Assembly: GCA_051889975.1 (NCBI GenBank)
Contig: JBJFDJ010000020.1
Coordinates: 1 to 46,204, forward strand
DNA from: UBA9845 sp051889975
GTDB taxonomy: Bacteria; Bacillota; Clostridia; Christensenellales; UBA1242
DNA: 46,204 nucleotides
Direction of reading: 5' to 3'
Shown here: positions 26,322 through 37,500 of the stretch, piece by piece
Layout: each line of letters opens with the position of its first letter
Position numbering within the stretch: position 1 is the stretch's first letter
Notes under the pieces: generated by a model
Seen by the model: only the letters and a program-made list of their open reading frames with translations
Database searches by the model: none
What the model was told of the DNA's origin: nothing
Made by a program: the position numbers and the translations under genes

Positions 26322-27647
26322 ATGAAAAAGACAAGAACTTTAATTGCCATAATTGTCGCACTTGTTGTAACGGCTGGCGTTTTGGCTGTTGGTTGGATTG
26401 GTAGCAGAAACACAATGAATGCTTATGCTGGTCAACTAGAAAGCAGTTATCAAAAGTCGTTTAGTGAATTAATTGATGGTGTGAACAATGTAGAAGTTAA
26501 TTTAAGCAAGGCAATTTTGACGCAAGATGATGCAAAAAAACAACAACTATATCAAACAATAAATCAACAATGCACACTTTGTGCAACAAATTTAAGCAAC
26601 TTGCCAATCAATCACCAAAGCATTGTTGAAACAACAAAATTTGTTAATCAACTTGGTGGATTTAGTTATTATTTAAGCCAAAAATTAAACAATGGCCAAA
26701 CTTTAACTGATGCCGACAACAGTTCGGTCAACGAATTGTATAACTGGTGTGTTTATGTTCAAACAGTCGTCAATGATTTTGCAAAGAACTTAAATGACGA
26801 TTTTAGCATATTGCTTACAACTTCAAATGGCAATTTTGATAGCGATTTTGATAGTATGTTTGCCAACACATCGGCAACTGGCACTGAATATCCAACCTTG
26901 ATTTATGATGGACCTTTTTCTGACAGTATAAAAAACAAAGAGATGCAAGGCGTTGTTGGTGAAGAAATGACGGCAGAACAAGTTGCAGAAAAAATAAAAG
27001 ATGTGTTTTATCAATACAACCCACAAAACATTGAGAGCACTGGAACAATCACTGGCAAATTTGATGGCTATAGTTTTTCTTTTACAACAAAAAACCGAAC
27101 ATATTACTTGCAAGTTGCAAAAAAAGGTGGAATGTTTATCTCTGTTTCTAGTTATGGGCAACTATCTAACAAACAAATTAGTTTAGGCGATGCCGAAACC
27201 GAAGCAGAAAACTTTGCAAAACTGCTGGGCGTTGATATGAAAAGCGTGTGGAGCACCGAGTTAAATGGTGTTGCATATATCAATTTAACACCTGTAATTA
27301 ACAATGTTATTGTGTATCCTGATATGATAAAAGCAAAAGTTTCACTTGACACTGGGTCAATACTTGGCTGGGAAGCACAAAGTTATGCCTACAATCACGC
27401 CGAAAGAAAAGATTATGACTTTGTGGTTGCCGAAGAAACTGCTCGTCAAATGGTCAACAAAAATTTTAACATAATGAGCATAAAAAAATGTATTATTCCA
27501 CAAGAGTATGGCAGTGAAGAACTTTGTTATGAATACAAATGCACATATAACGACTATGTTTATTATGTTTATATTTCTGCAAAAACAGGAAGTGAAGTTG
27601 AGACTTTGCGAGTTGTTAAAACGTCCGGTGGAGAATTGCTTAAATAA
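26322..27647 (+). CDS. germination protein YpeB
   Basis: 441 residues. N-terminal membrane helix (8-27), a helical region, then PepSY-like repeats at the C-terminal half (for example ETARQMVNKNFN to YYVYISAKTGSEV). YpeB stabilises and places SleB in the spore, and the two genes are neighbours in most spore formers. The ribosome binding site AAGGAG overlaps the sleB stop, so the pair is coupled. Confidence 0.93.
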   Translation: MKKTRTLIAIIVALVVTAGVLAVGWIGSRNTMNAYAGQLESSYQKSFSELIDGVNNVEVNLSKAILTQDDAKKQQLYQTINQQCTLCATNLSNLPINHQSIVETTKFVNQLGGFSYYLSQKLNNGQTLTDADNSSVNELYNWCVYVQTVVNDFAKNLNDDFSILLTTSNGNFDSDFDSMFANTSATGTEYPTLIYDGPFSDSIKNKEMQGVVGEEMTAEQVAEKIKDVFYQYNPQNIESTGTITGKFDGYSFSFTTKNRTYYLQVAKKGGMFISVSSYGQLSNKQISLGDAETEAENFAKLLGVDMKSVWSTELNGVAYINLTPVINNVIVYPDMIKAKVSLDTGSILGWEAQSYAYNHAERKDYDFVVAEETARQMVNKNFNIMSIKKCIIPQEYGSEELCYEYKCTYNDYVYYVYISAKTGSEVETLRVVKTSGGELLK

Positions 27648-27740
27648 AAAATAATAAATGTTATGAGCCTTTAAAATTAACGAATCAAAAAGAGAACATA
27701 TTGTAAATTTAAGATATAATTTTTATTAAATTTTAACATA

Positions 27741-27773
27741 AAAAAAGTAGATTTTTTAAAATCTACTTTTTTA
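27741..27773. terminator. bidirectional terminator after ypeB
   Basis: AAAAAAGTAGATTTT pairs with AAAATCTACTTTTTT, with a very short loop at about 27756-27757. It serves both ypeB and the converging gene at 27806. Confidence 0.8.
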
Positions 27774-27805
27774 AAACATCTTATTTAATAAATTTAACAT
27801 TATTT

Positions 27806-28843
27806 TTAAAAATAAATTTCCTCTAAATCAGGTTGATTTAATTTGTTAAAGCAATGCAGTCTAACAGGCTGTGGATTTTTGGTGTTTTGCAACATTTTTT
27901 TTACTGCTTCCACCAAATCGTCATTGTATCTTTCCCAATAAGGCTTTACATAAAACACGCTTTCAAATTTAACAAATTCTTTGTCTAATATAACTTCATT
28001 TACAGTGTTTGCCGGAGAATCAATTGCCGATTGTGGCGAACAAATTCTTGTACCATTGCCATAAATTACGCTGTTGCCTTTAACATAAAGTTTTTTAACC
28101 GGTGAATACGAATATTGTTCAAGATATTCACATTTTCCATCAACTAATTCGGTTGAGAACATATCGTTATCATTGCCTGCAACAAATGCACCTTTTTCAA
28201 TTGATAAGATATAACCAACCATTCCACAGTTTTTATATTGTTTTTCCATATAAAATTTTGTTTTGTCTTGATTTACATAAGATGTTGACATAAATTTTAA
28301 TGAGTTTACATATTTTTGAACTTCTTTTGATGTTCCTTGCCTTCTCCAATCTCCCAATTTTGCGTGAACGAGATATGAATAATTGTCTGGATTATGATTT
28401 ACGCTTGATGTTAAATTTTGCATCCAAATATTTTCAACAACGCTTGACATTTCTGCTTCAATCTTAAATATTTCTTCTGCCAATTTTTTTAATTTGCTAT
28501 AATACGCATCTGAAATTTTTTGTAAATCGCCTTTGGCTATAAGAACTTCACTGGGCACTTTTTTGGTTAAATAAAAAGAAGAGAAAGTTTTAGCATAGTC
28601 GTTTGATTTAAAAATAACTTTGTTAAAAACAGCATATAACTTTAAAAAGCTGTGATAATATACATCTAATGGTTTTTTGGACTGGTTATTAAACGAAGAT
28701 TCATATTTTTTTAATTTTTTAAAATCGTTATTTAATGAATCACAATAATCATAAAAATCGCATAGGACATTATTTTCCAAAAATCCATTAAATTTTGACC
28801 TTTGATTGTGCCATTCGTTAGTAAATTCTCTAAAAACTTGCAT
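27806..28843 (-). CDS. hypothetical protein, 345 aa
   Basis: Not recognised. The N-terminal half (about 1-150) is helical and charged. The C-terminal half is mixed alpha/beta, with LVHAKLGDWRRQGT, FMSTSYVNQ, GYILSIEKGAFVAGNDNDMF and KKLYVKGNSVIYGNG. No signal peptide or membrane helix. The AGAGGA site before the ATG and the strong terminator after it support expression. A short dyad ATGATTATCAT lies at 28867-28877 before the start. I cannot suggest a function. Confidence 0.75.
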   Translation of the reverse strand: MQVFREFTNEWHNQRSKFNGFLENNVLCDFYDYCDSLNNDFKKLKKYESSFNNQSKKPLDVYYHSFLKLYAVFNKVIFKSNDYAKTFSSFYLTKKVPSEVLIAKGDLQKISDAYYSKLKKLAEEIFKIEAEMSSVVENIWMQNLTSSVNHNPDNYSYLVHAKLGDWRRQGTSKEVQKYVNSLKFMSTSYVNQDKTKFYMEKQYKNCGMVGYILSIEKGAFVAGNDNDMFSTELVDGKCEYLEQYSYSPVKKLYVKGNSVIYGNGTRICSPQSAIDSPANTVNEVILDKEFVKFESVFYVKPYWERYNDDLVEAVKKMLQNTKNPQPVRLHCFNKLNQPDLEEIYF

Positions 28844-29091
28844 ATATTTTCCTCTAAAATTATTCTATGATTATCATTCTTAACATTTTACAATAATCAA
28901 ATATATAAATAATTTTAAAAACTAATTTATAAATTATTCCATTAATTTCTTTTAGTTTATTGTAAATAAAAATTGAATAAAAGTCAATATTAAATTAATT
29001 ACGCTTTGCATTGATTTTCATTGACTTTGGACAATACAAACACATATAAATATTTTTATTACTTATTACATATTAATTGGCATAAAATTAA
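28844..29091. other. intergenic, AT-rich
   Basis: Between the upstream end of the 27806-28843 gene and the mscL terminator. Apart from the dyad at 28867-28877, I see nothing in it. Confidence 0.4.
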
Positions 29092-29122
29092 CAAAAAAGA
29101 GTTAAGACAACTTCTTAACTCC
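29092..29122 (-). terminator. mscL terminator
   Basis: GAGTTAAG/CTTAACTC (29099-29106 with 29114-29121). Read on the minus strand, it is followed by TTTTTTG. Confidence 0.85.
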
Positions 29123-29149
29123 ATAATTTGTGGTTTTGCAATTTTCTTG

Positions 29150-29767
29150 TTATTTTTCATTTTTATCATTAATTTCGTTTTGTTTAAGCAGGTCTCTTAT
29201 ATCTTTTAACAAGTCTTCTGTTGTAGGATTTGCAAGTTTTTCTTCCAGTTCCTTTTTTGTCTTTGCTTCTTGCTCAAGCTTTGCCTTTTCTTCGGCTTCT
29301 TTTTGTTTTTTATCTAAACATTCTGCCCAAACTTCTTTAAAAGGTCTATTTTGTTCTTTTGCAAGTTGTTTTGCCTTTTTGCGATCTCTCTTGTATTCTT
29401 TGCTTGATGTTTTAACAACAGTTTCGCCAAGCTCTTTAAATTTCTTTTGTGAGTTTGTAACAATTTTAACCATGCAAAATATTGAAAATGCAATAATCAA
29501 AAAGTCAATTATTGTTTGCAAAAAGTTGCCATAATTCCATGTTAAGTTTGTAACTGTGCCATCTGCAGCAGTGGTGCTTTTTAAAATAATGCTTAAATCT
29601 GCCAAACTTGCTGCACCTGTTGCCCATGTTATCAGTGGCATTAAAATGTCATTAACCAAACTAGAAACTATCTTGTTAAAAGCTGTTGCAATAATTAAAC
29701 CCACAGCCATATCAAAAACATTGCCTTTTGATATAAATGCTTTAAATTCTTTAAAAAATTTTTTCAT
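29150..29767 (-). CDS. large-conductance mechanosensitive channel MscL with extended tail
   Basis: Osmotic emergency-release channel, 205 residues against a usual 120-150. The first transmembrane helix (15-45, GNVFDMAVGLIIATAFNKIV) and the second (82-104) are typical. The family's C-terminal bundle helix is present at the very end (TEDLLKDIRDLLK, 184-195). About 75 Lys/Glu-rich residues (105-180), probably a long helix or coiled coil, are inserted between TM2 and that bundle. The start at 29767 follows TTGAGGA; 16 upstream codons are rejected. Confidence 0.93.
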   Translation of the reverse strand: MKKFFKEFKAFISKGNVFDMAVGLIIATAFNKIVSSLVNDILMPLITWATGAASLADLSIILKSTTAADGTVTNLTWNYGNFLQTIIDFLIIAFSIFCMVKIVTNSQKKFKELGETVVKTSSKEYKRDRKKAKQLAKEQNRPFKEVWAECLDKKQKEAEEKAKLEQEAKTKKELEEKLANPTTEDLLKDIRDLLKQNEINDKNEK

Positions 29768-29885
29768 AACTATTTTCCTCAAGTTAATTTTACTACAATC
29801 AAAAAAAATTGACAAACAAAATAGCTTATGATGTATTAATTTTGTTGATTTTGGTAAATTATGTAAATATTAATAATTTTTGTAT

Positions 29886-29914
29886 TTGCAAAATATAATT
29901 TTTTATGTTATTAT
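29886..29914 (+). promoter_or_regulatory. promoter of Rho-like gene
   Basis: TTGCAA (29886-29891), 17 bp, TATTAT (29909-29914). A second -10-like TATAAT overlaps at 29912-29917. Confidence 0.4.
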
Positions 29915-29947
29915 AATTTTGTAAAAAATTAAAAGAAGGAGGCACTT

Positions 29948-31297
29948 ATGACAAATCAAGAACTTGATTTTGAAAATATGGGGATATACGATTTAAGAAA
30001 CTATGCCCGAAGCATAGGTGTTATATCTCCGACAAAATTTAAACGCGATGAGTTAATTCAAAAGATTACTGCAATCATTGGTGGTGAAGAACCAGAAAAG
30101 AAAAAGACAAACAAAGGCAGGCCACCAAAGCACAAATTAAATGAGTTGTCAAAGTTGGATTATATTTTGCCTAGTGGATTGTTTAACAATGACGACCCAA
30201 AATATAAAGCATATCAAAACTTTACAAATTTTGACATAGACTCAGAATATATGTTTTGTGAAAATACTGGCACAGCAACAACAAACATTTTATATGATGG
30301 ATATTACAAGCCTTTTAACATAAATTTTTGCTTTGTATTAAAAAAAGGATATTTGTCTGACTATTACAAAGAAAATGTTATCATTTTAAACAGTTTGGCA
30401 GAAAAATATAACCTTAAAGAAGGAGATTATATAACAGGTGCAAGCTCATATTTAAAAAACAAAAACTTGATGCTTGCCACAAGCGTTTTAACCATAAACA
30501 ACAAAAGTGCTGTAACAGACAGAATAAAATACGATCAAACAAAATTAAACAAGCCATCAACAAAAATAAAGTTAGACAGCGATGGGCTGATTGATTTTAA
30601 AATTATAGATGGGTTATTTCCTCTTGCAAAAGGCACAAGAATTTTGCTTAATTTTGGTGACAAAGACAAAATCAAGCCAGTTGTTATTAGCATGTTAAAC
30701 AATCTTTCAAAGTTAAACGGCATCAAACCATTTTTGTTTACAATTGATGATTTGCCAGAAGAGATTTATGATATCTCTCAAAAATGCCCAGATACCCAAA
30801 TTATAACTTATGGCTTTGATATGGATAGGTCAAAATATATTGAAATGACAAAGCTAAAGATAAAACATTGTTTAAGGCTTGTTGAAGAAGGCAATGACGT
30901 TGCAATTGTTTGCTATAATACAAAAAATTTTATCAGCAACTTGATTTCAAACGCAATGATTTTTGACGGTTTGACGGAAAATGGCGCTTTTAAATTTGCA
31001 CAAAGCGCAATGAAAGATATGTTCGTTGTGGCCAGAAATTGTGAGCATGGAAGTTTAACCACAATTTTTATCAACTCTTTTGATGCAGACCTTGTTGAAA
31101 TATGCAACACAAACATAAATTTTAATTGTTGTCCTTTGCCAGAAACTGATATCACAACTGACTTCTTTGCTTCTTTTACACGAAATTTGCAAGATTTGGT
31201 GCCAAAAGAAGAATACGAAAAAATCAAAAAGTTTAAATGTGGATTAAACAAAGATAATTTGCTGGAAAGATTAAATCAGTTTTTTGACAATGAATAG
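29948..31297 (+). CDS. Rho-like protein with degenerate ATPase core
   Basis: 449 residues with the domain order of termination factor Rho. A Rho_N/SAP-like domain (1-50, MGIYDLRNYARSIGV-SPTKFKRDELI) comes first, then a basic AT-hook-like GRPPK, then a cold-shock-like RNA-binding region ending NLKEGDYITG. A RecA-like domain follows from residue 221. The Rho frame is clear: PLAKGTRILL (Rho IGKGQRGLI), YGFDMDRSKYIEMTKLKIKHCLRLVE, and RNCEHGSLTTIF (Rho RNVEEGGSLTII). But Walker A PPKAGKT is GDKDKIK (237-243), the Walker B LLDS is VCYN, and DERPEE is DDLPEE. ATP hydrolysis is therefore unlikely. AAGGAGG before the ATG indicates good translation. Perhaps an RNA-binding or Rho-modulating paralogue; the function is unknown. 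Confidence 0.8.
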   Translation: MTNQELDFENMGIYDLRNYARSIGVISPTKFKRDELIQKITAIIGGEEPEKKKTNKGRPPKHKLNELSKLDYILPSGLFNNDDPKYKAYQNFTNFDIDSEYMFCENTGTATTNILYDGYYKPFNINFCFVLKKGYLSDYYKENVIILNSLAEKYNLKEGDYITGASSYLKNKNLMLATSVLTINNKSAVTDRIKYDQTKLNKPSTKIKLDSDGLIDFKIIDGLFPLAKGTRILLNFGDKDKIKPVVISMLNNLSKLNGIKPFLFTIDDLPEEIYDISQKCPDTQIITYGFDMDRSKYIEMTKLKIKHCLRLVEEGNDVAIVCYNTKNFISNLISNAMIFDGLTENGAFKFAQSAMKDMFVVARNCEHGSLTTIFINSFDADLVEICNTNINFNCCPLPETDITTDFFASFTRNLQDLVPKEEYEKIKKFKCGLNKDNLLERLNQFFDNE

Positions 31298-31443
31298 ATA
31301 AAATTTAAGCCTAACAAAAACATTAAAGATGTTTGCTTTTTAAAATGCTTAAAAATATTTTTTGTTTAAAAAACAAATTGTTGCCACATTAAAATTTCAG
31401 CATTAAAACAGATGAACAAAAACAGATAAACAAATTAAGACAA

Positions 31444-31475
31444 AAAAAATCTACCAAATGGTAGATTTTTTATTG
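31444..31475. terminator. bidirectional terminator
   Basis: AAAAAATCTACC/GGTAGATTTTTT (31444-31455 with 31460-31471), loop AAAT, between converging genes. Confidence 0.85.
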
Positions 31476-31508
31476 TGTTTATTCATATTGATAAGAATGT
31501 GAAATATC

Positions 31509-34500
31509 TTATCTAATTTTCATTTTCTTTCTTAACAAGATGAATGTTATTGTTAATCCAACAACAACAACTGATGCAACAACAATAACAATTATTGCAA
31601 CTGTGTTTAATGGCTCAACCTTTGTTACAACAAAACTTGATAGGGTGTTGCCACTGTTTGTTTCCAAAGTTATGTTGTAGCGTTGATTTGTTGAAAAATT
31701 GTAAGTGCTGATTTTATTTTCAGACGCATTATTTTCATTTATTGTGATATAGCGTGTGCCATTAACTTTTATAACACATTCACCAATTTTTGAATAAATT
31801 TGATATAGATTTAATTGAATTTGAATGTCTCCTGTTGTGCTTTCGCCTTCTTTTATGTTGCACAAAATCAAGGCATCTGTGTCATTGTTAATCCAAATCT
31901 TGTAAGTGAAATATTTTGTTGGAGTGATGTTGCTATTGTTAACTTTTACAGTTATTTCATAGTGACCATTGCCACCAACACTGTTAGCGCCACCTGATAT
32001 TGCAAAACTGTTGAGTGTTAACATATTAAGTTTTTCGCGTATATCATCTGTGATATCTAATCCGTTTTTAACAATTTTTGTAACTTCATATCCATTTAAT
32101 CCAATATATTCGTGTGCTACTTTTGCTTCGTTTTCATTTATTATTGTAAACTTAACTTCTGTAACAATAGGATTTTCTGTGTCGTTGTTAATTATGCCTG
32201 ACAATTTAACAGAATATAAACCATAAGCAGAGAATATATAGTTGTCTGCATTTCTTGTTGGAGTGTATGGTTTGCCATTTAAAGTTGCGTTTACGGCAAT
32301 ATATGTCTTGTAACTGCTTCCACTAACTTCTTGTCTTGTAAACAATGTTTGTGTTTCGTCAAATGATAGAGTAACACTCGTGTTATAAACAGAATTGTTT
32401 ATTCCATAATTTCCATTTAATTTATATACGACATCGTTTAAAACATAAAGAGTAAAGTATGTGCTGTCATTAAACCACTGTGTGTTGCCTGCCAAATCAC
32501 TGACATAAAGCATATAAGTTCCGCTGTCGTTCAACTCAAAAGTCATAACAGAACCATCTGCATTTAAGGTGTAATCTTTTAACAATCCAACATATTGAGA
32601 GTTGTAATATATTTGCACTTGAACTTGATTGCCACTTGCTTCGTTGTATGCTGGCATTGTAATTTTAACTGTGTTTGTTGTAACAGTTGCCAATTTTTTA
32701 GAAGTAATTTGATTATCGTTGATTGTAAATTTGTTGCCCAAAATGTTTTTTGTGTAGCTTATTTTTGTAACTGCAATATATTTTTCATAAGTTAAACTTG
32801 ATGTGTCATCTGTGTGAATGTAATAAATTGTTGTTGTTGCGTTGTCGGTGTGACTGATATTATCTTCCACTTCACAAATCAAGTTGTCGGTGCTACTTAC
32901 TTCAACAATGGCGTCATAAATTGTAAAGTATTGTTCAATGTTTTTGCCGTTGTAGTTATATTTAACACTGCTTGGTGAAATTTCGTGCAAATTAATGCCA
33001 TCTGGTTTAACCAAAACAGAGTAGAAGTGAGTTGCAACGCTTTTTCTTATGGTAAAGTTATATGTAAAACTATCACCAAATTTGTTAGACTTTGTAATTA
33101 TGTAACTTGCACCTTCTGTTAACATCAACCCACTTTGTGCGTCAAAACTTTCTTCAAAATATTCACCATAATCATTTGTGTAATATCTTGTTATGCTTAC
33201 ATCGGTTGGGTAAGTAAATTGATTTTTGTCAAATGTTAAGTAAAGTGCTCGGGCTACAGTGCTTTCATTTTCTAAATCATGAATTCGGTTACTGCTGTCC
33301 ATAAAGGTTAACTCTGCCAATTTAGAGTAGTAATGAACAACAAATTTGTAATTTTTGCCCAAAGTGTCGGTTAAAGAAATTTTGTAGATGTAATGTGCGT
33401 TAACTTCTGTTTCTGCGTATAGTTTTAATTGAGTTGTGCCATTGTTAAGAATTATGCTGTTTAAGCTGTTGATGTCAACATCTGTTACATCTTGTTCATC
33501 ATCACCATTTATTTTTGTAATTGAATTAATAGTGTATATTTTTGGTTGATAATTAAGTTTTGCAATTTGATTTGTGTAATATTCGTAATATGTTTTGCCA
33601 TCTTCATCCAACAATGTGTTTTTGTCAAAAATTCCATCAATAACAATCATATCTTCATATTTTACATCAGTTAAGCCAATTATCTTAAATGTCTTATATT
33701 CAACACAAAAATTATCTTTGTATACAAACACCAAATTTCTACCTGTGCCTGTTGTGTTGCGGAAAGTGTAAGATACAGTTTGTGCACTTTCACCTGCACT
33801 TGGCATGCCAGGGTAAACCTCAATTTGTTTGTCGTTGCTGTCATTGGTCAAATATTCATTATAGTTTGGCACGCCATTTTGTGCTTCATACACATAAAAT
33901 TCGGTTAAATATACGCTTGCATTTGGGTCTTGAACAAATGTCACGGTTAAGTTTGTTTGAGAGCCAACAAATTGCAAATGTGGCTCTTCGCCCGGAGTTT
34001 TGTAATTAATTGTCCATGTTGTTCCGTTAGAACAGCTTATTGTAATGCCAAAGCTGTAACCAACATTTATTAACGAATTGTCATAAGCTATAAAATCATT
34101 TATGGCAGACAACAATTGTTCGTTTGTCAACAAATCGTTAACTTGGGTTGGAGTGCTTCTGTAATTTATGGTTGTTGTGGCACCGTTTTTTGTGCTTGTT
34201 AAAATCACATCAAACCAGTTGTTGCCCACAGTTGTTGCCTGTAAATTAAATGCAATTTCAGTCAATGTGATGTGTTCACTGTTAATGTTAAAATAATATG
34301 AACTATCACTGGCTGTTTGCCAATCTGCTTGCAAAGTTACTTCATTTTTGTCTGTGTATTTTACAGATAATGTATCTTGTAAATTGCCTGCTGAACAAAT
34401 AACAACTGTGTAAATTCTATAGTTGCCGGCAACGTCTTTTTCTATAATTTCATAGTATCCAGGTTGATTGTTAACTATTTCATAAAAAGTTAAATTTTTG

Positions 34501-37500
34501 TTGCCTATTTGAGTGTAATAGTTTTGACCATTACTGCTATTTATTAAATTTTCGTTAAATCTCAATCGTTGTGGTGCTTGAGAGAAATCGCTGTAACGAG
34601 AATCTGTTGGAACAATACTTTGCATTGTTAGTGCATCGTTGTCATTTGCATATTTGTCATATCTTCTATACCAAGCAGTTTCGTTGTCATTAATGTTGTG
34701 ATTATCGTTGTCTTTCTTCCAAAAACTATCTTCTGGGGCGTATTCAACTTTGAAAGTTTCATCAATCATAAATGCATAATTTTCAAAGTTAATATTGCTG
34801 TTTAGGTCATAAAAATTTGCTTTTTCGTCATTTGTTAAAAAGTTGTCACTGCTTAAAAGTTTGTTGTAGTTGTATTCTGGGGCAGTGTAGTCAAAATAAA
34901 TTGTTTGAGTTGTCTTAAAATTATTTAAATAGTCTGTTTCATTTCCTTCATATTGAACTGTGATTTCCAATTTGCAATCAGACGTTATTTTAAATTGAGA
35001 CAAGTCAACTTCATATTGCCAGGTTGCTGTGTCACTTGCACTTTTGATAACATTTCCATAATTACTGCCAACTTCAATTACGCCATTTGTTAATTTATAA
35101 ATAACTTGACTTAAGCCAGAAGGATACAATGCTTTAACTGTCAAATACTTTTTGTTTATGTTTGCCATGTAGCCGTCTGCATCTTCATTCCAGCCAATTT
35201 TAACATTGTTGGTGTTAAATGCATCTTCCACAACCACAACATCATCTTTAACAACTTTAACTTGTGGGGCAGAGTTGTTAATGCTAAATCTAAACACTAA
35301 TTTATTTGTTCCGTCTTTTGATATTGTGCGATTTCCGGTTGCATTGTCATAAACAGTTACCTTGTAAATTCCATCTGCAATAAAGCTGTTTGCATACTTT
35401 GAACTATCAGTGCTGTCATACACAATTAGCCCGTTTTCATTTTGAACATCATAATTTAGTTTAAGTGCTTGAATGTTTTCAAAAGTCAAAGAAACATTGT
35501 CAAAATTATATTTGTTGGTTGGAACTTTTATTGCTACAGGCAACTTGTTGGTCTCTAAAACATATTCGTTAATAAACTCTTGCAAAAATTGTTCTCCACC
35601 AAAAACTTTTGCGCCATTTTGCATATTGATTTGTATGTTGTTGCCCACCAAAATGCTGTTGTTAAAATAACTTATGATATTTTGTCTGTCAACATAAAAG
35701 TAGTATGTTCTTTCGGTGCTGTCCAAAGAATCGTTTGGAAGAGTGTTGTTGTATCTTCTAACAATTTTATACATACCCGGCATTGTTGCACTGCTGTCAT
35801 ATCTGTCGTCTTGAACCAAATTGATAAAATTACTTGTAACTCTTGTTTGACCATTAATTGTTTTATATGTTGTGTTGTTTGTTAAATTAAATGTTTGTGT
35901 GCTGGTGCTACTATAAGGATAGTTTGAACTTTCGCCATCAAAAGTAAGTGGATAAAATTCACATATCACACTGGCAATTTCATATTCGGTGCCAACATTT
36001 TCAAGCCAATCAACAAAAATTTTTTGTCTGTTGGTGATTGCACTTGGGAACAAGCGTTGATAGTTGTCGCCACCTTCAACTTCAACTTGTTCACTTTCAT
36101 AACTTGAATTTTTGCTTATTATTTGAACGTTGTTTTTTGCGTCACCTTCTATGTGAGCCATCAAAAGTGACTTATCAAAGTTCATTTCTAGGTAAGTAGG
36201 TTGATAATTTATGTTGCCCAATGTGTCACTAACATTAAAAGAGTAAATTTCTTCACCATTAAAAGTTTTGTCAGGGTTGTTTGCATAAAATGTCTGTTTT
36301 GTGTCATTTATGGCAATAGTTTCTTCGGTTGAGGTTTTGGTTACGCTTGCCAAATCAATTTTAACACAATAATAATCAGTGGTGCCAATTGTTTTTGCAA
36401 GGTTAATTTGTTTTAACTCATCTATAAGTGTGCTTAAAGAAGATGAAATTGTGTCAGCAAATTTAATTGTTTTATAATTTCCCCAAACAACTTGTGTGTC
36501 GGTGTTAACAATGTTGTTTTCACCTTTTAAAACACTATAATCAGGTGTTTCTGCATCTAAGTTTTTAAGCAGAGCAGGTGACGTTTTATCAAGTATGATT
36601 AAATATTGCGCTGTGTTGCCTGCTTGGTCTTCAAAATTAAACAAATAAATTCCATTTTCGGTTAAAACTGCACTTTTTTCTTCACTGCTTAAAAGGATGT
36701 CTGTGTTTTTTGCTTCAGCTTTTTTAATTTGAGAATAATTTAAATTTAGGTTGTAGTTATCAATTTCATAACCATTTAAAACATATATGTTGCCTTCTGT
36801 GTCGGTCAAATATTCAACTGCGCCACTTTCAGCGAACAGCAATTGGCTATAAGTTGCAGTGATTTTTGCACCACTTGGCTTTTTGCCATCTCGCAAAATA
36901 TTGTTAAGTTGTTCGGTTTCGTTTTTAATTTGCAAACCATAAGTAACAACAAAATTTTGATTTGTTGTCTTTTGGGTTAACTTGTCACCCAAAATATAGT
37001 TGTCATTGTTGTCTAGCGTTGCAATGTTTACTTGTCTTATTTCAATGTCACTAATTTTTTCTTTGTCTATAACAAACTGATATGAAACCATGGCAGAGTA
37101 GTCAAACTTACCTGTATTGCTGTTGTATGTGCAAGGGCCATATTCAATACTGATTAAATACAAGTTGCTGTCTTTTAGTGTGACATTGCCTTCATTTATT
37201 TGTGATTGATATGTATTTGTTAAATCCGTCAAGACAGAAGATCCAAAACTTTGAGCATATATATGAACTTCTGGCAAAACATTAAATGGATTTTTTATAT
37301 CCCAAGTTAAAACAACGTTTTGATTTGTGTATCCGTTTGCACTAAAATCACTTTCATTGTTTTCACCGTCAACAGTTTTAAGGGTGAGTTCTGGGTCAAT
37401 GTTTTCAATAACAAATGCAAATGTTTGCACTTTTAATTTGTTGTTGCCATTTTCAACAGTGGTGCCGTTATAATATTTGTAGCCGTTGTAAGTGTAGGCA

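Noticed and set aside
28867..28877. Fur-box-like palindrome ATGATTATCAT
   Set aside because: Only 11 bp matches. The 7-1-7 Fur consensus is not met in the second half, and such dyads are common in AT-rich DNA.
31509..31640. Sortase LPXTG anchor in the giant surface protein
   Set aside because: The C-terminus has only a membrane helix and basic tail; no LPXTG-like motif precedes it.
34000..34060. Frameshift or internal break in the giant surface-protein gene
   Set aside because: The minus-strand frame is continuous from 39140 to 31509 with steady composition; opposite-strand frames in this region are shadows.
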